Assembly (NCBI GenBank): GCA_022651005.1
Contig: JALCQD010000001.1
Location: forward strand, 1 to 64,000
Direction of reading: 5' to 3'
Source of the DNA: Bifidobacteriaceae bacterium
Lineage (GTDB): Bacteria; Actinomycetota; Actinomycetes; Actinomycetales; Bifidobacteriaceae
Length of the DNA stretch: 64,000 nt
The translations under genes were made by a program, and so were the position numbers. Positions 8,830 through 18,396 of the stretch are shown piece after piece. Numbering within the stretch: position 1 is the stretch's first letter; each line of letters starts with the position of its first letter. Below the pieces are notes generated by a model, which saw nothing but the letters and a program-made list of their open reading frames with translations, was not told the origin of the DNA and did no database searches.

Positions 8830-10056
8830 TTACACTTCCAAGAACTGCATCGGATGGTCGATGAGCTGACGCAGACCCGTTGCCGCAGCTCCCGTGAGTG
8901 AAGGATGATCGGCGACAGGAGGCATGAGCACGCGGATGTTCACCGATTCTCTCCCCAACACCTGTGACTGGATGCGGCGTTCGAGCAGATGCGCGAGTTC
9001 CTCGTCGAAATTCGACCAGAAGCCTCCCAGCACGATGGTGTCAATATCGAGAATGTTGACGGTCGATGCCAGCACGCTCACCATGGCGGACAGTCCGCGA
9101 TCAATTGCCAGAACCGCCTTGGGCTCTCCGCCCTTCCACGCCTCGAGCAGCTGGTTGATGGAATCCGTTGTGGCGGACTCCTCCCGAGTTGCGATGCCTG
9201 CGGCCTCGACGAGCGCACGCCTGCCCGCATACATTTCGAGGCAGCCGTGACGGCCGCACGAGCACTTGGGACCCTTCCAGTCCACCGACACGTGGCCGAG
9301 CTCACCGCCAAAATCATGGTCGCCGAAAATCACCTGGCCGTCGCGCACAAAAGCGCCGCCAATGCCGACGTCAGTAGAGATGTAGATGAACGATGAGGAA
9401 GAGTCCAGCGGCATCTCTTCGGAGATCGAGTGGGCGGCATACCCGGAGATTTGCGCGAGTGCCGCGAGATTCGCCTCGTTGTCGGCCTTCGCATTGAGCC
9501 TGCGCACCACATCGAACTGTGTGAGATCCACGTTGGTCCACCCAAGATTCTTCGCGATGAGAAGACGCGTGTTGCCCTCCACGAGACCAGGAAGAGCGAG
9601 GCCGGCCCCACATACCGTGTAGCCCATTTGCTTCAGATCCTTTTCGACGGGGCGCACCATGCGGTCAAGCTTGTCGAAGATCTGTTCAGGAGCTACATCG
9701 ATCATGGGTTCGGCAATCCACTCGGTGCGCACCGCGCCGCCCGCCAGATCGAGAACCGTGTAGCCATAGCCGTCCGTGTTGATTTGCAAGCCGATACCCG
9801 CCCAGCTGCGGGGATTGAATTGCAGCGGAGTGCTGGGACGCCCGTACGTCGATTCGTTGGAGGGCTTGAGCTGGCGAATGACATCGTTTTTAAGAAGAAT
9901 TTCTGAGAGCAGCGACATTGCCGCTTTCGTCAAACCGCTTGATTTTGCGATGTCCGCACGGCTGAGCGGGACGTGGGAAGCCAACAGAGTGCTCATGACC
10001 ACGGAGAGATTATGCGCCCGCAGATTGTCTTGATTAATCTTGTGCAGCACTGCCAT
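8830..10056 (-). CDS. ROK family transcriptional regulator (NagC/XylR type)
   Basis: A 408-residue ROK protein with an N-terminal winged helix-turn-helix (about residues 15-65, including SRADIAKSSGLTKAAMS) and a C-terminal sugar-kinase-like domain. The cysteine cluster CSCGRHGCLEMYAG and the nearby GHVSVDWKG histidine form the family's zinc site. No separate kinase activity is expected. A GAGGAGCGTCGA ribosome site supports the start. It is divergent from xylulokinase over a 193-base intergenic region and upstream of the oxidoreductase on its own strand, so it is likely the repressor of xylB and of its own operon. Confidence 0.88.
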   Translation of the reverse strand: MAVLHKINQDNLRAHNLSVVMSTLLASHVPLSRADIAKSSGLTKAAMSLLSEILLKNDVIRQLKPSNESTYGRPSTPLQFNPRSWAGIGLQINTDGYGYTVLDLAGGAVRTEWIAEPMIDVAPEQIFDKLDRMVRPVEKDLKQMGYTVCGAGLALPGLVEGNTRLLIAKNLGWTNVDLTQFDVVRRLNAKADNEANLAALAQISGYAAHSISEEMPLDSSSSFIYISTDVGIGGAFVRDGQVIFGDHDFGGELGHVSVDWKGPKCSCGRHGCLEMYAGRRALVEAAGIATREESATTDSINQLLEAWKGGEPKAVLAIDRGLSAMVSVLASTVNILDIDTIVLGGFWSNFDEELAHLLERRIQSQVLGRESVNIRVLMPPVADHPSLTGAAATGLRQLIDHPMQFLEV

Positions 10057-10249
10057 TCGACGCTCCTCACGATTCGCGGGAAGAGGTCTCCGGCACCTTT
10101 AATCCCTTAACTAATTCAACAATAGTCCATGAAATTAAAGATCGTGACTTCTTCTTGGCACGTGTCCAGAGTAGAATTTGTTTTATCGTTTAACTACCAA
10201 TCACGATGAAGTGTCCTGACGCCGGTTGCGGCGTCGAAAGGGAGGAACT
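10057..10249. promoter_or_regulatory. Divergent ROK regulator / xylB control region
   Basis: This A+T-rich intergenic stretch carries TTAACTAATTCAACAATAG at 10107-10125 and TTTAACTACCAATC near 10190. The octamer TTAACTAA (10107-10114) is the reverse complement of the TTAGTTAA seen ahead of the second ROK gene at 24387-24394. Both are plausible ROK half sites. The xylB ribosome site AAAGGGAGG is at the right end. Confidence 0.4.
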
Positions 10250-11740
10250 ATGTCCGAGCAAATACTCGTGGCCGGCGTCGATACGTCAACCCAATCATGC
10301 AAGGTCCGCGTCACCGACGCTCTCACCGGCAAAACCGTTCGCTTCGGTTCCGCCAAGCACCCCGATGGAACCTCCATCGATCCCGAAAACTGGTGGAAAG
10401 CTTTCCAAGAGGCCGCGGAACAGGCCGGCGGACTTGACGATGTGGCAGCCTTGGCCGTTGGTGGCCAGCAGCACGGTATGGTGCTGCTCGACAAGCGCGG
10501 CAACGTGATTCGCAAGGCGCAGCTGTGGAACGACACCCGGTCGGCACCTCAGGCGGAAAGCCTGACGCTCGGATTGGGCACGTCTGCAAGCGATGACGCC
10601 GCCGAACTCAAGTCGACCGGAACCCAAGCATGGGTCAAGGCCATCGGCACCCCGCTCGTTGCGTCCATCACCATCACCAAGGTGGCATGGGTCGCCCAGA
10701 ATGAACCTGAGAACGCCGCTCGCGTCGCAGCCATCTGCTTGCCCCACGACTGGCTGAGCTGGCGCATCGCCGGCTACGGCCCTCAGGAAACAGACGAGGC
10801 GGGTGCCGACGCTCTTTCGCACCTGTTCACCGACCGTTCCGACGCCTCCGGCACCGGTTATTTTGACCCTGCAGGCAATGAATACCGCAAGGATCTGCTG
10901 GATCTGGCACTCGGCCGTCACGATGTGGTGCTCCCGAGGGTGCTCAAGCCCCGCGAAGCCGCAGGATTCACCGCCTCCCCCGAGATTGCCGGCAAGAACG
11001 TCGATGGTGGCTGCCTTCTCGCTCCCGGTGGCGGCGATAACGCCATGGCGAGTTTCGGACTGTCAATGGTTCCGGGCGACGTATCCATTTCACTGGGCAC
11101 CTCCGGCGTCGCAGCAGCCATTTCCGAGAACCCTGTTTACGATCTGTCGGGCGCGCTCAACGGCTTTGCCGACGTCACCGGTCACTTCGTGCCGCTCGCC
11201 TGCACCATCAACGCTTCCCGTATTCTCGACGCCGGTTGCCACGCCCTCGACGTGGACTACGACGAACTGGCATCCATCGCTTTCGGCGCCCCCGCAGGAG
11301 CAGAGGGCATCTCTCTCATCCCGTTCTTCGACGGAGAGCGCACGCCGAACCGCCCGACCGACACCGCGCGTCTCATGGGCATGACGCTGCACAACACGAC
11401 GCGCGCCAATATCGCTCGCGCCTTCGTTGAAGGTTTGCTCTGCTCTCAGCGCGACTGCCTCGAGGCGTTGCGCGATCAGGGCGTTCCCATCAATCGTTTG
11501 CTGCTCATTGGTGGCGGCGCGAAGTCCCCGGCAGTACGCAAGCTTGCACCGTCCATCTGGGGCATGGATATTCAGGTTCCCGCGACCGATGAATACGTTG
11601 CCATCGGTGCAGCTCGTCAGGCGGCATGGGTGCTGGGAGATTCGGAGGCAGCACCCGAGTGGCCGATCGAGATCACCGAGACATTCCACGATGAGCCCAC
11701 CGAGGCCGTCTATCAGCAGTACAAGAAGTGGAGGGCGTGA
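10250..11740 (+). CDS. xylB: Xylulokinase
   Basis: A 496-residue FGGY kinase that phosphorylates D-xylulose to D-xylulose 5-phosphate, the substrate of phosphoketolase in bifidobacteria. The N-terminal domain begins VAGVDTSTQSCKVRV, and GGQQHGMVLLD matches the xylulokinase sugar-binding segment. The catalytic Asp lies in ETDEAGADAL. The C-terminal ATP site reads IGGGAKSPAVRK. The start at 10250 has an AAAGGGAGGAACT ribosome site; the frame is open from 10226. Promoter-distal to nothing, it stands alone and divergent from the ROK gene, and ends before a perfect bidirectional hairpin. Confidence 0.93.
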   Translation: MSEQILVAGVDTSTQSCKVRVTDALTGKTVRFGSAKHPDGTSIDPENWWKAFQEAAEQAGGLDDVAALAVGGQQHGMVLLDKRGNVIRKAQLWNDTRSAPQAESLTLGLGTSASDDAAELKSTGTQAWVKAIGTPLVASITITKVAWVAQNEPENAARVAAICLPHDWLSWRIAGYGPQETDEAGADALSHLFTDRSDASGTGYFDPAGNEYRKDLLDLALGRHDVVLPRVLKPREAAGFTASPEIAGKNVDGGCLLAPGGGDNAMASFGLSMVPGDVSISLGTSGVAAAISENPVYDLSGALNGFADVTGHFVPLACTINASRILDAGCHALDVDYDELASIAFGAPAGAEGISLIPFFDGERTPNRPTDTARLMGMTLHNTTRANIARAFVEGLLCSQRDCLEALRDQGVPINRLLLIGGGAKSPAVRKLAPSIWGMDIQVPATDEYVAIGAARQAAWVLGDSEAAPEWPIEITETFHDEPTEAVYQQYKKWRA

Positions 11741-11769
11741 GAAGCTAGTTCTCTCCCGGCAGTTCACTC

Positions 11770-11825
11770 ATGATTTTGCCCGTGTCTAACAGTCGAAAAT
11801 CGACGTTAGACACGGGCAAAATCAT
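11770..11825. terminator. Bidirectional terminator between xylB and acetyltransferase
   Basis: A perfect 21-base inverted repeat (11770-11790 and 11805-11825; core TTTTGCCCGTGTCTAAC) with an inner GTCG/CGAC pairing. The stem edges end in A/T runs on both strands, as expected for a terminator shared by convergent genes. Confidence 0.85.
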
Positions 11826-11850
11826 TAAGTAGGGAAACAAAAACTACCGT

Positions 11851-12447
11851 TTACTCCTCCGGCACGTCCTTCACCACGCGGCATGGGTTTCCGACTGCGA
11901 TTTTATTCGCCGGGATTTCACCCGTTACCACAGACCCTGCGCCAATGATGCAGTTATCTCCGATGACCGCTCCAGGCAGAACAGTGACGTTGCCGCCAAG
12001 CCACACGTTGTTACCGATGGTGACAGGTGTGGTGTGCTCCCAGCCTTCGAGGCGAGGCTTAATGGCGAATGCGTGATTCGGAGTGTAGATCGAACAGCGC
12101 GGGCCGATGAGGCAGTTGGCACCAATGGTGATGTAGCCACCTCCCACGATGAGGAAATCCTTGTTGATGAAGGTATGGTCTCCAATCGTCAGGCCAAGGC
12201 CGTAGTCCAAGTTAATGGGTGGACGGAAATCAATCCCCTCGCCTGCTTCCGGGATCAGCTCATGGAACAGTTTCATGGCCTTCTCATTGTCATCGAAGAA
12301 AATACGATTAATCGTCGCGCACGTCGACTGCGCTTCCCACGTGAGTTCGGGAAGAATCTTTGACTTCCTGTACTGCATCGGCTCGCCCGCAAACAGACGG
12401 CGAACGTCTTCATCCTGAGCGATCAAAGCTTTCACGTCTCTGTGCAT
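11851..12447 (-). CDS. Maltose/galactoside O-acetyltransferase family (LacA/Maa-like)
   Basis: A 198-residue left-handed beta-helix acetyltransferase using acetyl-CoA. The N-terminal maltose-acetyltransferase domain includes MQYRKSKILPELTWEAQ. Hexapeptide repeats follow, with the catalytic-His segment PNHAFAIKPR and NNVWLGGNVTVLPGAVIGDN. An AAAGGAACCGTC ribosome site supports the ATG at 12447, not the upstream in-frame ATG. It is last of the minus-strand block after the esterase. Acetylating excess or non-metabolised sugar, or balancing the esterase, are both possible; the substrate is not visible. Confidence 0.85.
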   Translation of the reverse strand: MHRDVKALIAQDEDVRRLFAGEPMQYRKSKILPELTWEAQSTCATINRIFFDDNEKAMKLFHELIPEAGEGIDFRPPINLDYGLGLTIGDHTFINKDFLIVGGGYITIGANCLIGPRCSIYTPNHAFAIKPRLEGWEHTTPVTIGNNVWLGGNVTVLPGAVIGDNCIIGAGSVVTGEIPANKIAVGNPCRVVKDVPEE

Positions 12448-12494
12448 GACGGTTCCTTTCACGACAATTCTGACTCGAGCAAACGCATTCCAAT

Positions 12495-14225
12495 TTACTC
12501 TGTGCGGTGGTCTGAAGCACTCTCCGCGTCACTCTGTTTCCCCAGCATCACTGCCGCCACGTGTTCACCGAGGCCGCGCTTGTCTGCTGGGTGCAAATCA
12601 TTCCACTCCCCGCACCCCATCCCCACAACGAGCGAGACGTCTGGCACGTGACGCGCAACGGCGGCCTGAGCTTCCCTCACCGTTTCCCAACCGGTATCGC
12701 CCTCGGGCACATCGATGCTGAATTCAGGCAATTGCACCACGAAGAATGGCGAACGCCCCTTCTGAAGCTGTCCGCTCACCTTCTGACGCCACCCCTGACG
12801 CCACTGCGCAATCATGGCAGTCAAAAGTCTTTCGTACCGAGGCGCTTCCTGCTCCCCCGTATCCGACTCCCCCTGATACCACACGACAGACGAAATTGTC
12901 ATGGACTCGCACGGTGCCAGCATCGCATTGTAGAGAACCGTTGGCCGCCACCGCACAAAGTCCTCAACGGGGCACGGCGTATCAACCTGCACTGCCACTC
13001 GCGCCTCCCACGACACAGTCGGACTCGAAAGATCGTAAACATTCCCGCCCACCACCAACTGCAGCGGTTTTCCGGGAGTTACGCGTCCTGTTCCCCTCTC
13101 GCACACCACGCTGATGAGAATCTCGTTTTCACCTTCTCTGAGAACTCCGGCGGGAATATCGTAATCGCGGGGAAGGTATTGATAATCGCTGTGTCCCACT
13201 CGCACACCGTTGATGTACGTCGTGTCAGCGTCGACAATGGTGCCCAGGTGCAATGCAGCCGTGGCACAATTCTCAGAGGCCGGCACAGTCACGGACGTCT
13301 TCAAATAAAGCAATCCCGTGAAGTCACGCAAAGGCGAAATGTCACGGAACCAACATGGCACCTCCAGAGGGAACCATTCTGAGTTCGCGCCCGCGGCAAC
13401 TGTTTCGGAGGCCCTCTGCGCACTGGAGCCAGGAGGAAGTGGATCAGCATTCAGAACAGCACGATCATGTGCGTCCCAGCGGAGCTTCTCGTACCATCGG
13501 TCAATGGCGTCAATGCTCTTCTCGGACTTCTTGGTGGCAATATCATTGGACGGCAGACCCTCAGCATCGCGGTACGGGTCGAGCTGCGCCACGATCTCCG
13601 GATAGTCTGCCACAGTCTTTCCACTCATCCACGATGCTATGGGAGAGCCTCCCACACTCGCGTTGATGAGACCCACGGGAACGTCTAAAGACTTGCGCAA
13701 ACGCCGCCCTATGAAGTACGCCAGCGCGGAAAAGTCGCCTATGGTTGACGGGCTGCAGCCACTCCACGAGGCCGACACATGGTCGCAGAGTGTTCTTTCG
13801 AAGTCATGCGCCTCATCAATTTTGTAGTGACGCAACAATGGATCGGCGGGACGTTCAAACTCATCTGCGTAACGGGCATGCAGCCAATTCATGGTCAGTT
13901 CCATGTTTGACTGCCCCGCGCACAGAAGCACTTCCCCAACGTAACAATGGCGGTGCGCAGTTTCGGAAGGCTTTGTCTCTCCCCCGCGTGTGCCGCTCAT
14001 CGTCACCGTAAGTTCGTACGGACCTCCTGCGACGAGCGGACCAACTATTGCATCCCACGCGCCGTCTGCGGAAACCACGCACTCAGCGACTGCGGTTGCC
14101 AACGCAACTCTAATATGGCACCCCGGTTCTCCCCATCCCCACACGTGCGCGCCCTCACCTTGTTGGAGCACGCATCCATCCGAAAGCAATTTTGGAAGAC
14201 GAAGCATTCCTGATTCAGAATCCAT
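12495..14225 (-). CDS. SGNH-type carbohydrate esterase (sialate/xylan O-acetylesterase family)
   Basis: A 576-residue protein of the sialic acid-specific 9-O-acetylesterase (SASA, DUF303) type. The catalytic serine is in LCAGQSNMEL near residue 100, with VVWYQGESDT and a C-terminal NDLHPADK Asp-His pair completing the SGNH set. There is no signal peptide, so it is cytosolic and acts on imported oligosaccharides. Beside a GH43 enzyme and an oligosaccharide transporter it is more likely a xylan or arabinoxylan deacetylase than a sialidase partner, but that is inference. An AGGAAG ribosome site 7 bases before the ATG supports the start. Confidence 0.82.
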   Translation of the reverse strand: MDSESGMLRLPKLLSDGCVLQQGEGAHVWGWGEPGCHIRVALATAVAECVVSADGAWDAIVGPLVAGGPYELTVTMSGTRGGETKPSETAHRHCYVGEVLLCAGQSNMELTMNWLHARYADEFERPADPLLRHYKIDEAHDFERTLCDHVSASWSGCSPSTIGDFSALAYFIGRRLRKSLDVPVGLINASVGGSPIASWMSGKTVADYPEIVAQLDPYRDAEGLPSNDIATKKSEKSIDAIDRWYEKLRWDAHDRAVLNADPLPPGSSAQRASETVAAGANSEWFPLEVPCWFRDISPLRDFTGLLYLKTSVTVPASENCATAALHLGTIVDADTTYINGVRVGHSDYQYLPRDYDIPAGVLREGENEILISVVCERGTGRVTPGKPLQLVVGGNVYDLSSPTVSWEARVAVQVDTPCPVEDFVRWRPTVLYNAMLAPCESMTISSVVWYQGESDTGEQEAPRYERLLTAMIAQWRQGWRQKVSGQLQKGRSPFFVVQLPEFSIDVPEGDTGWETVREAQAAVARHVPDVSLVVGMGCGEWNDLHPADKRGLGEHVAAVMLGKQSDAESASDHRTE

Positions 14226-14288
14226 GTGATGACTTCCTCTGTGAAACTGTCACTACGAAGAACCTACAAAGCAACCTATAAAGCAAAA

Positions 14289-14407
14289 GGATGCGACCTT
14301 CTGTGTAGATATCGCCGCGTCAGATCACGCAGTAGGGGAAGGCCGAGCCGGGTGGCTCAGCCCACTGCATGTCTCAGACAGCGATGTCTACGCAGAAGGC
14401 CACATCC
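14289..14407. repeat. Long intergenic hairpin of 119 bases
   Basis: The arms 14289-14315 and 14381-14407 are a 27-base inverted repeat with 23 Watson-Crick pairs, plus two G-U pairs on either strand. The interior pairs further: GCAGT (14329-14333) with ACTGC (14364-14368), and GGCCGAGCC (14341-14349) with GGCTCAGCC (14354-14362) around a 4-base loop. The whole element can fold into one rod. It lies between the GH43 stop and the esterase start. Function unknown: RNA processing or stability element, or a palindromic repeat element. Confidence 0.7.
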
Positions 14408-14440
14408 CTCTACAACTACTCATATGCGTGAAGAGGCCGT

Positions 14441-14469
14441 GGACGGGAGGGAAAGGAATACTCCCGTCC
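14441..14469 (-). terminator. Hairpin just after the GH43 gene
   Basis: GGACGGGAG (14441-14449) pairs with CTCCCGTCC (14461-14469), 27 bases after the GH43 stop. There is no T-run, so it may be a partial terminator or a barrier to 3' exonucleases within the operon. Confidence 0.5.
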
Positions 14470-14495
14470 AGGCACGCCTTTATTGGGAATCTGAC

Positions 14496-16181
14496 CTACT
14501 CGTTATCTGGCAACTCCGCATAGTCGAAGCTGCGGAATGTTGCCTCTTGGCCGTACCCGGCATAGTCAACGGCCGCAAGTCCTACGAAGGCGCCGGTGAA
14601 GAAGCCGCCGTATTCCTGCAGAATGTAGTCATCCGAGAGAATCTTCGCATCCAGCGTCACTGGTACTTCGGTCCAGGTGGCACCGTCGTCGAAGGAATAC
14701 TCGTACGTGTACGTCTGCGTGCGCACCTTCACACGGAATCGCACGGACGTGACATCGTTGGGAATCTGCACTGCCGCATCCTTGAGATACGACGTGTAGT
14801 GGTTGCGGTTGTTTTGAGCCACCTCAATGACACGACCGCGCTTTTCATCACGCGTCACGTAGATCCACGACCAATTCTGATCGTTGTAGATGTTCACGAG
14901 GCCAGCCATAACGCGGTAATCGCGAGGATCTACCGACACCGATACCGAGGCATCGAAGTTGACCGCTTGCCAGCGACGTGCCACCAACGAAAGATCGAAG
15001 GTATTGCTCAACGATCCTTGGCCGCGCAGCACGAGCGCATGCTTGTCTGTATCGACGTAGCCCATATCGGAGTCGAACGGCACACGCAAGGTGTTCCACC
15101 GTGCATCGAGTGTGCCCGAAGGGTCATCGAATTCATCATGCTGAGAATTGTCACCGTAGCCCTCATTGTCACCACGAGCACCGGCAGTCCCCGCAGCGGG
15201 TTCTTCGGTGAGAATGGCGTCCGACGGAGCCTCAACATAGCGCTCACCACCGTGACCCCCCACAACGTAGGGCCAGCCGTCCTCGTCCCATTCAACTTTC
15301 TGGATCGAGGTCTCGCGGCCCAGTGTGCACCAACCGCGCGGATCCACTTCGGATTCGTTGGCCTGATGCCACGGGCGACCGCACAGAGAGGCGTAATACC
15401 ACTCGCCAGAAGGCGTATCAACGAGCGCGCCATGTCCCTGCTTCTGCAGGTAAGTGCGCGGCGTGTCAAAGTTGGTGAGGAACGGATTCGTGGGAGACCC
15501 CCCAAAGGACTCCGTCTCCAGCGACGCGGACCGCGCCACCACCTCGTGGTGAGAATACGTGGTGCCACCCTCAGCCGCAAAGAGGTAGTAGAAGCCGTCC
15601 TTGTGATACAGGTGCGGGCCTTCGGGAAGCTTCACGTAGTCGCCGCGCCACAGAACGCGTTCAGTCTCCGGCTTGAGCGTCATGGTGGAGAGATCAAACT
15701 CCGTGCATGAAATGCCATTGAAAGCGTGATGGTATTCGCGATGATCCCACGTTTGCTGCACGAGGTACTTACGACCATCGGCGTCATGGAACAGCGAGGC
15801 GTCAAAGCCGATGCCGTTGAGACGGATGGGGGCAGACCACGGACCGTGAATGTCTTCTGTGGTTGTCAGATAGTTGGTGCAGTCCTTGAAAGCTCCGTTG
15901 ACAATCTTGACGTCCGTATAGACGAGCCAGAACTTGCCGTCCGCGTAAGACAAATCGGGAGCCCAGATGCCACCCGATGCGGGGTTCCCTCGCATATTAA
16001 CCAGTTCAGTGGTGCTCAATGCTGCGGGAAGTGCATTCCAGTGCACCATGTCCTTGGACTCGTGCAGCTGCACACCTGGGAACCATTCGAAAGTGGAATT
16101 CGCAATGTAGTAGGTGTCGTCCACACGAATCATGGACGGATCAGCATAGAAACCCTTTAGAACAGGGTTAGAAATCTGCAT
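14496..16181 (-). CDS. GH43 beta-xylosidase / alpha-arabinofuranosidase
   Basis: A 561-residue GH43 five-bladed propeller enzyme with a C-terminal beta-sandwich (about residues 350-560), the architecture of intracellular beta-xylosidases. The catalytic base is Asp14 in FYADPSMI, the pKa-modulating Asp lies in GFDASLFHD, and the general acid Glu is in LPEGPHLY. No signal peptide is present, so it acts on imported oligosaccharides. AAGGAGAGAAC just before the ATG at 16181 fixes the start; the frame is open to 16304. It follows the transporter genes on the same strand. Specificity between xylose and arabinose is not readable here. Confidence 0.9.
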   Translation of the reverse strand: MQISNPVLKGFYADPSMIRVDDTYYIANSTFEWFPGVQLHESKDMVHWNALPAALSTTELVNMRGNPASGGIWAPDLSYADGKFWLVYTDVKIVNGAFKDCTNYLTTTEDIHGPWSAPIRLNGIGFDASLFHDADGRKYLVQQTWDHREYHHAFNGISCTEFDLSTMTLKPETERVLWRGDYVKLPEGPHLYHKDGFYYLFAAEGGTTYSHHEVVARSASLETESFGGSPTNPFLTNFDTPRTYLQKQGHGALVDTPSGEWYYASLCGRPWHQANESEVDPRGWCTLGRETSIQKVEWDEDGWPYVVGGHGGERYVEAPSDAILTEEPAAGTAGARGDNEGYGDNSQHDEFDDPSGTLDARWNTLRVPFDSDMGYVDTDKHALVLRGQGSLSNTFDLSLVARRWQAVNFDASVSVSVDPRDYRVMAGLVNIYNDQNWSWIYVTRDEKRGRVIEVAQNNRNHYTSYLKDAAVQIPNDVTSVRFRVKVRTQTYTYEYSFDDGATWTEVPVTLDAKILSDDYILQEYGGFFTGAFVGLAAVDYAGYGQEATFRSFDYAELPDNE

Positions 16182-16335
16182 GTTCTCTCCTTGGGAGAAT
16201 CGGCGGGCAGGCGGGCGCGAAGCCCAGGGGAACCTACCCACCGGTTCACATCTTTTGACGGGAGTCTTTTCGACCCTCTGAATTACCGGATTACGAGATG
16301 ACACTCATCCGGTGTGTCACTGTACCTTGTAAGGC

Positions 16336-17229
16336 TCAGCCCTTGACTGCTCCGGTGAGGCCGCCCACGATCTGCTTCTGGAAAATGGAGAAGCACAGAA
16401 TGGCGGGAATCATCGACATGGACGTAAAGGCAAGAACCTTTGCGGTATCCACGGCGTACTGCGAGCTGAACATCTGAACGCCCAACGGCAGCGTGAACTT
16501 GCTGTCATCATTGAGCATGAAGAGTGGCAGCATGTAGTTGTTCCAGCTGTTGACGAAGGCCAGAATGCCCGTAGTCGCCACGCCCGGCATTGCGAGCGGG
16601 ATGACCATGCGCCAGAAGAATCCCAGGCGGGAGCAGCCATCGAGTGCGGCTGCCTCTTCGAGCTCATTAGGAATGGCCTTCAAGAACGGCACCAGAATGA
16701 TGATTGTCTGTGGCAACGCGAAGGCTATTTCAGGCAAGATCAGTCCGGGAAGCGAATTGATGAGTCCGAGATTGCGAAGCAGCAGGTACAACGGGGTGAT
16801 AGCGACGGTGATGGGGAACATCAGGCCGGCGGAGAACAACGTGTACATTGCACCATTGAGCTTGAACGGATAGCGGGCAATGACGAAGCTCACCATGAGG
16901 CCAAGGGCCACCGTGCCCAGCATCACGAAGATGGAGACGATCAGCGAGTTGCCCATCTCCACCCAGAAGGTAGGCGCCTGGAGAACGGAAATGTAGTTCG
17001 TGATCTCCCACGGATTCGGCATTCCCGAAGGACTCGTGGTGATCTGTGAATTGGAACGGAAGCCACCGATGATGATATAGAGCACCGGCAGGATACACAC
17101 AGCAACCAGAATCAAGGCAAAGAAGTAGACCAGCGGGCTCCCCCACGGATTCTTTTCGGAATAACGGTATCCCTTTTGCTTGGCTTCCTTGCGCGTCATC
17201 TTGTGCGGAGAAACTGTTGCGGATGTCAT
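16336..17229 (-). CDS. Carbohydrate ABC transporter permease (MalG-type)
   Basis: A 297-residue CUT1-family inner-membrane permease with about six membrane helices and the EAA loop EEAAALDGCSRLGFFWRMVIPLAMPG that contacts the ATPase. It ends in VGGLTGAVKG, typical of MalG-like proteins. Its ATG overlaps the stop of the other permease by ATGA, with AGGAG as ribosome site. No ATPase gene is near, as is usual for oligosaccharide systems that share one MsmK-like ATPase. Likely substrate is xylo- or arabinoxylo-oligosaccharide, from context. Confidence 0.93.
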   Translation of the reverse strand: MTSATVSPHKMTRKEAKQKGYRYSEKNPWGSPLVYFFALILVAVCILPVLYIIIGGFRSNSQITTSPSGMPNPWEITNYISVLQAPTFWVEMGNSLIVSIFVMLGTVALGLMVSFVIARYPFKLNGAMYTLFSAGLMFPITVAITPLYLLLRNLGLINSLPGLILPEIAFALPQTIIILVPFLKAIPNELEEAAALDGCSRLGFFWRMVIPLAMPGVATTGILAFVNSWNNYMLPLFMLNDDSKFTLPLGVQMFSSQYAVDTAKVLAFTSMSMIPAILCFSIFQKQIVGGLTGAVKG

Positions 17230-18305
17230 TGTGCACTCCTTGCTGCCACTGCGCTGCCCTCTGCTTGCTCGGCCTTAGCAGCCTTTGCGGCCGCCTTGGC
17301 TTCCTTGCGAGCGCGCTTCTTCTCGGACTTCTCGTCGGTGATAGCGCCTTCGAGATCGCGGTTCAGAACGAACTTCTGATAGACCATTGCGATGACCAGA
17401 GAGATGATGAAGAGGATCACAGCTACTGCGGAGCCATAGCCGTAGTTACCCGCGCCTCTGCCTTCGAGCACCATGTACGTTGCCATGGTCGAAGTGCCTG
17501 CCGTTGCGGAAACGTACTGACCCCAAATGATGTAGACCAGATCGAACAGCTGGAGAGAACCGATGATGGACAAGAACGCCCAAAGTCGAATGGTGGGTCC
17601 AAGCAGAGGAAGTGTGATCTTCCATTGCTGCTGCCAGAAGCTGGCGCCATCCACACGAGCCGCCTCATACAGCTCTTCCGGAATGGACTGCATGCCGGCG
17701 AGCATAAGGATGACTGCAAAGCCAAGGTATTTCCACGAAATAACGAACAGCAATGTCCAGATAGCGATCTTTGGATCGGCAATCCAGTCGGCGCCTTTCA
17801 GTCCTATCTTGCTCAACAGGTCGTTGACTGCGCCCTTGCTCTGCAGCAGAAGCGACCAGCCGGTGCCCACGATAACTTCGGACACGACGTACGGCACGAA
17901 GATAAGCGTACGGATCAGCGCGCGGCCCTTCATCTTCACGTTGATAAGGAGGGCGAAGATGATGGCAAGAGGTCCCTGCACAACCAGAGACATGACGACA
18001 ACGAAACCGTTGTGCCACACAGCCTGCTGGAACTGTGGGTCCTGAAGAATGGTGATGTAGTTTTGGAATCCTGCGAACTTGCCGTTCACGGAGGGGCTTC
18101 CATAACCCTTCCACTGGAAGAAGCCGTAGTAGGCGGCCATGACCACTGGCAGAATAACAAATGCCAGGAAGATGATGATTGCCGGAGCGGAAAGAACAGT
18201 TATTTCAAAGCCTTTGCGCCACTTGTCCGGCACGAGTTTTTTCTTTTGGCGGCGCCCGCTCGTCGCCTTGCCGGCATCCTTGCCAGCCACAGACATCTCC
18301 ATCTC
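17226..18305 (-). CDS. Carbohydrate ABC transporter permease (MalF-type)
   Basis: A 359-residue CUT1 permease with six or so helices and the EAA loop YEAARVDGASFWQQQWKITLP. The C-terminus carries an unusual Lys/Ala-rich cytosolic tail of about 40 residues (EKKRARKEAKAAAKAAKAEQ), likely flexible. The start at ATG 18305 is preceded by GAAGGGAA; an ATG six bases further on is an alternative. It follows the binding-protein gene and overlaps the next permease by four bases. Confidence 0.93.
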   Translation of the reverse strand, partial: EMEMSVAGKDAGKATSGRRQKKKLVPDKWRKGFEITVLSAPAIIIFLAFVILPVVMAAYYGFFQWKGYGSPSVNGKFAGFQNYITILQDPQFQQAVWHNGFVVVMSLVVQGPLAIIFALLINVKMKGRALIRTLIFVPYVVSEVIVGTGWSLLLQSKGAVNDLLSKIGLKGADWIADPKIAIWTLLFVISWKYLGFAVILMLAGMQSIPEELYEAARVDGASFWQQQWKITLPLLGPTIRLWAFLSIIGSLQLFDLVYIIWGQYVSATAGTSTMATYMVLEGRGAGNYGYGSAVAVILFIISLVIAMVYQKFVLNRDLEGAITDEKSEKKRARKEAKAAAKAAKAEQAEGSAVAARSAQ

Positions 18306-18396
18306 AGGATTCCCTTCGCGAAGGTGGGGCCCCGAATTACTCGGAAGCCCCACCAGTTTTACTCAGTTACTTCCGTTGCATAAAAGCTGATGTGAC

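Noticed and set aside
14226-15710. 494-codon open frame opposite GH43
   Set aside because: Antisense to a catalytic gene and passes through the hairpin element.
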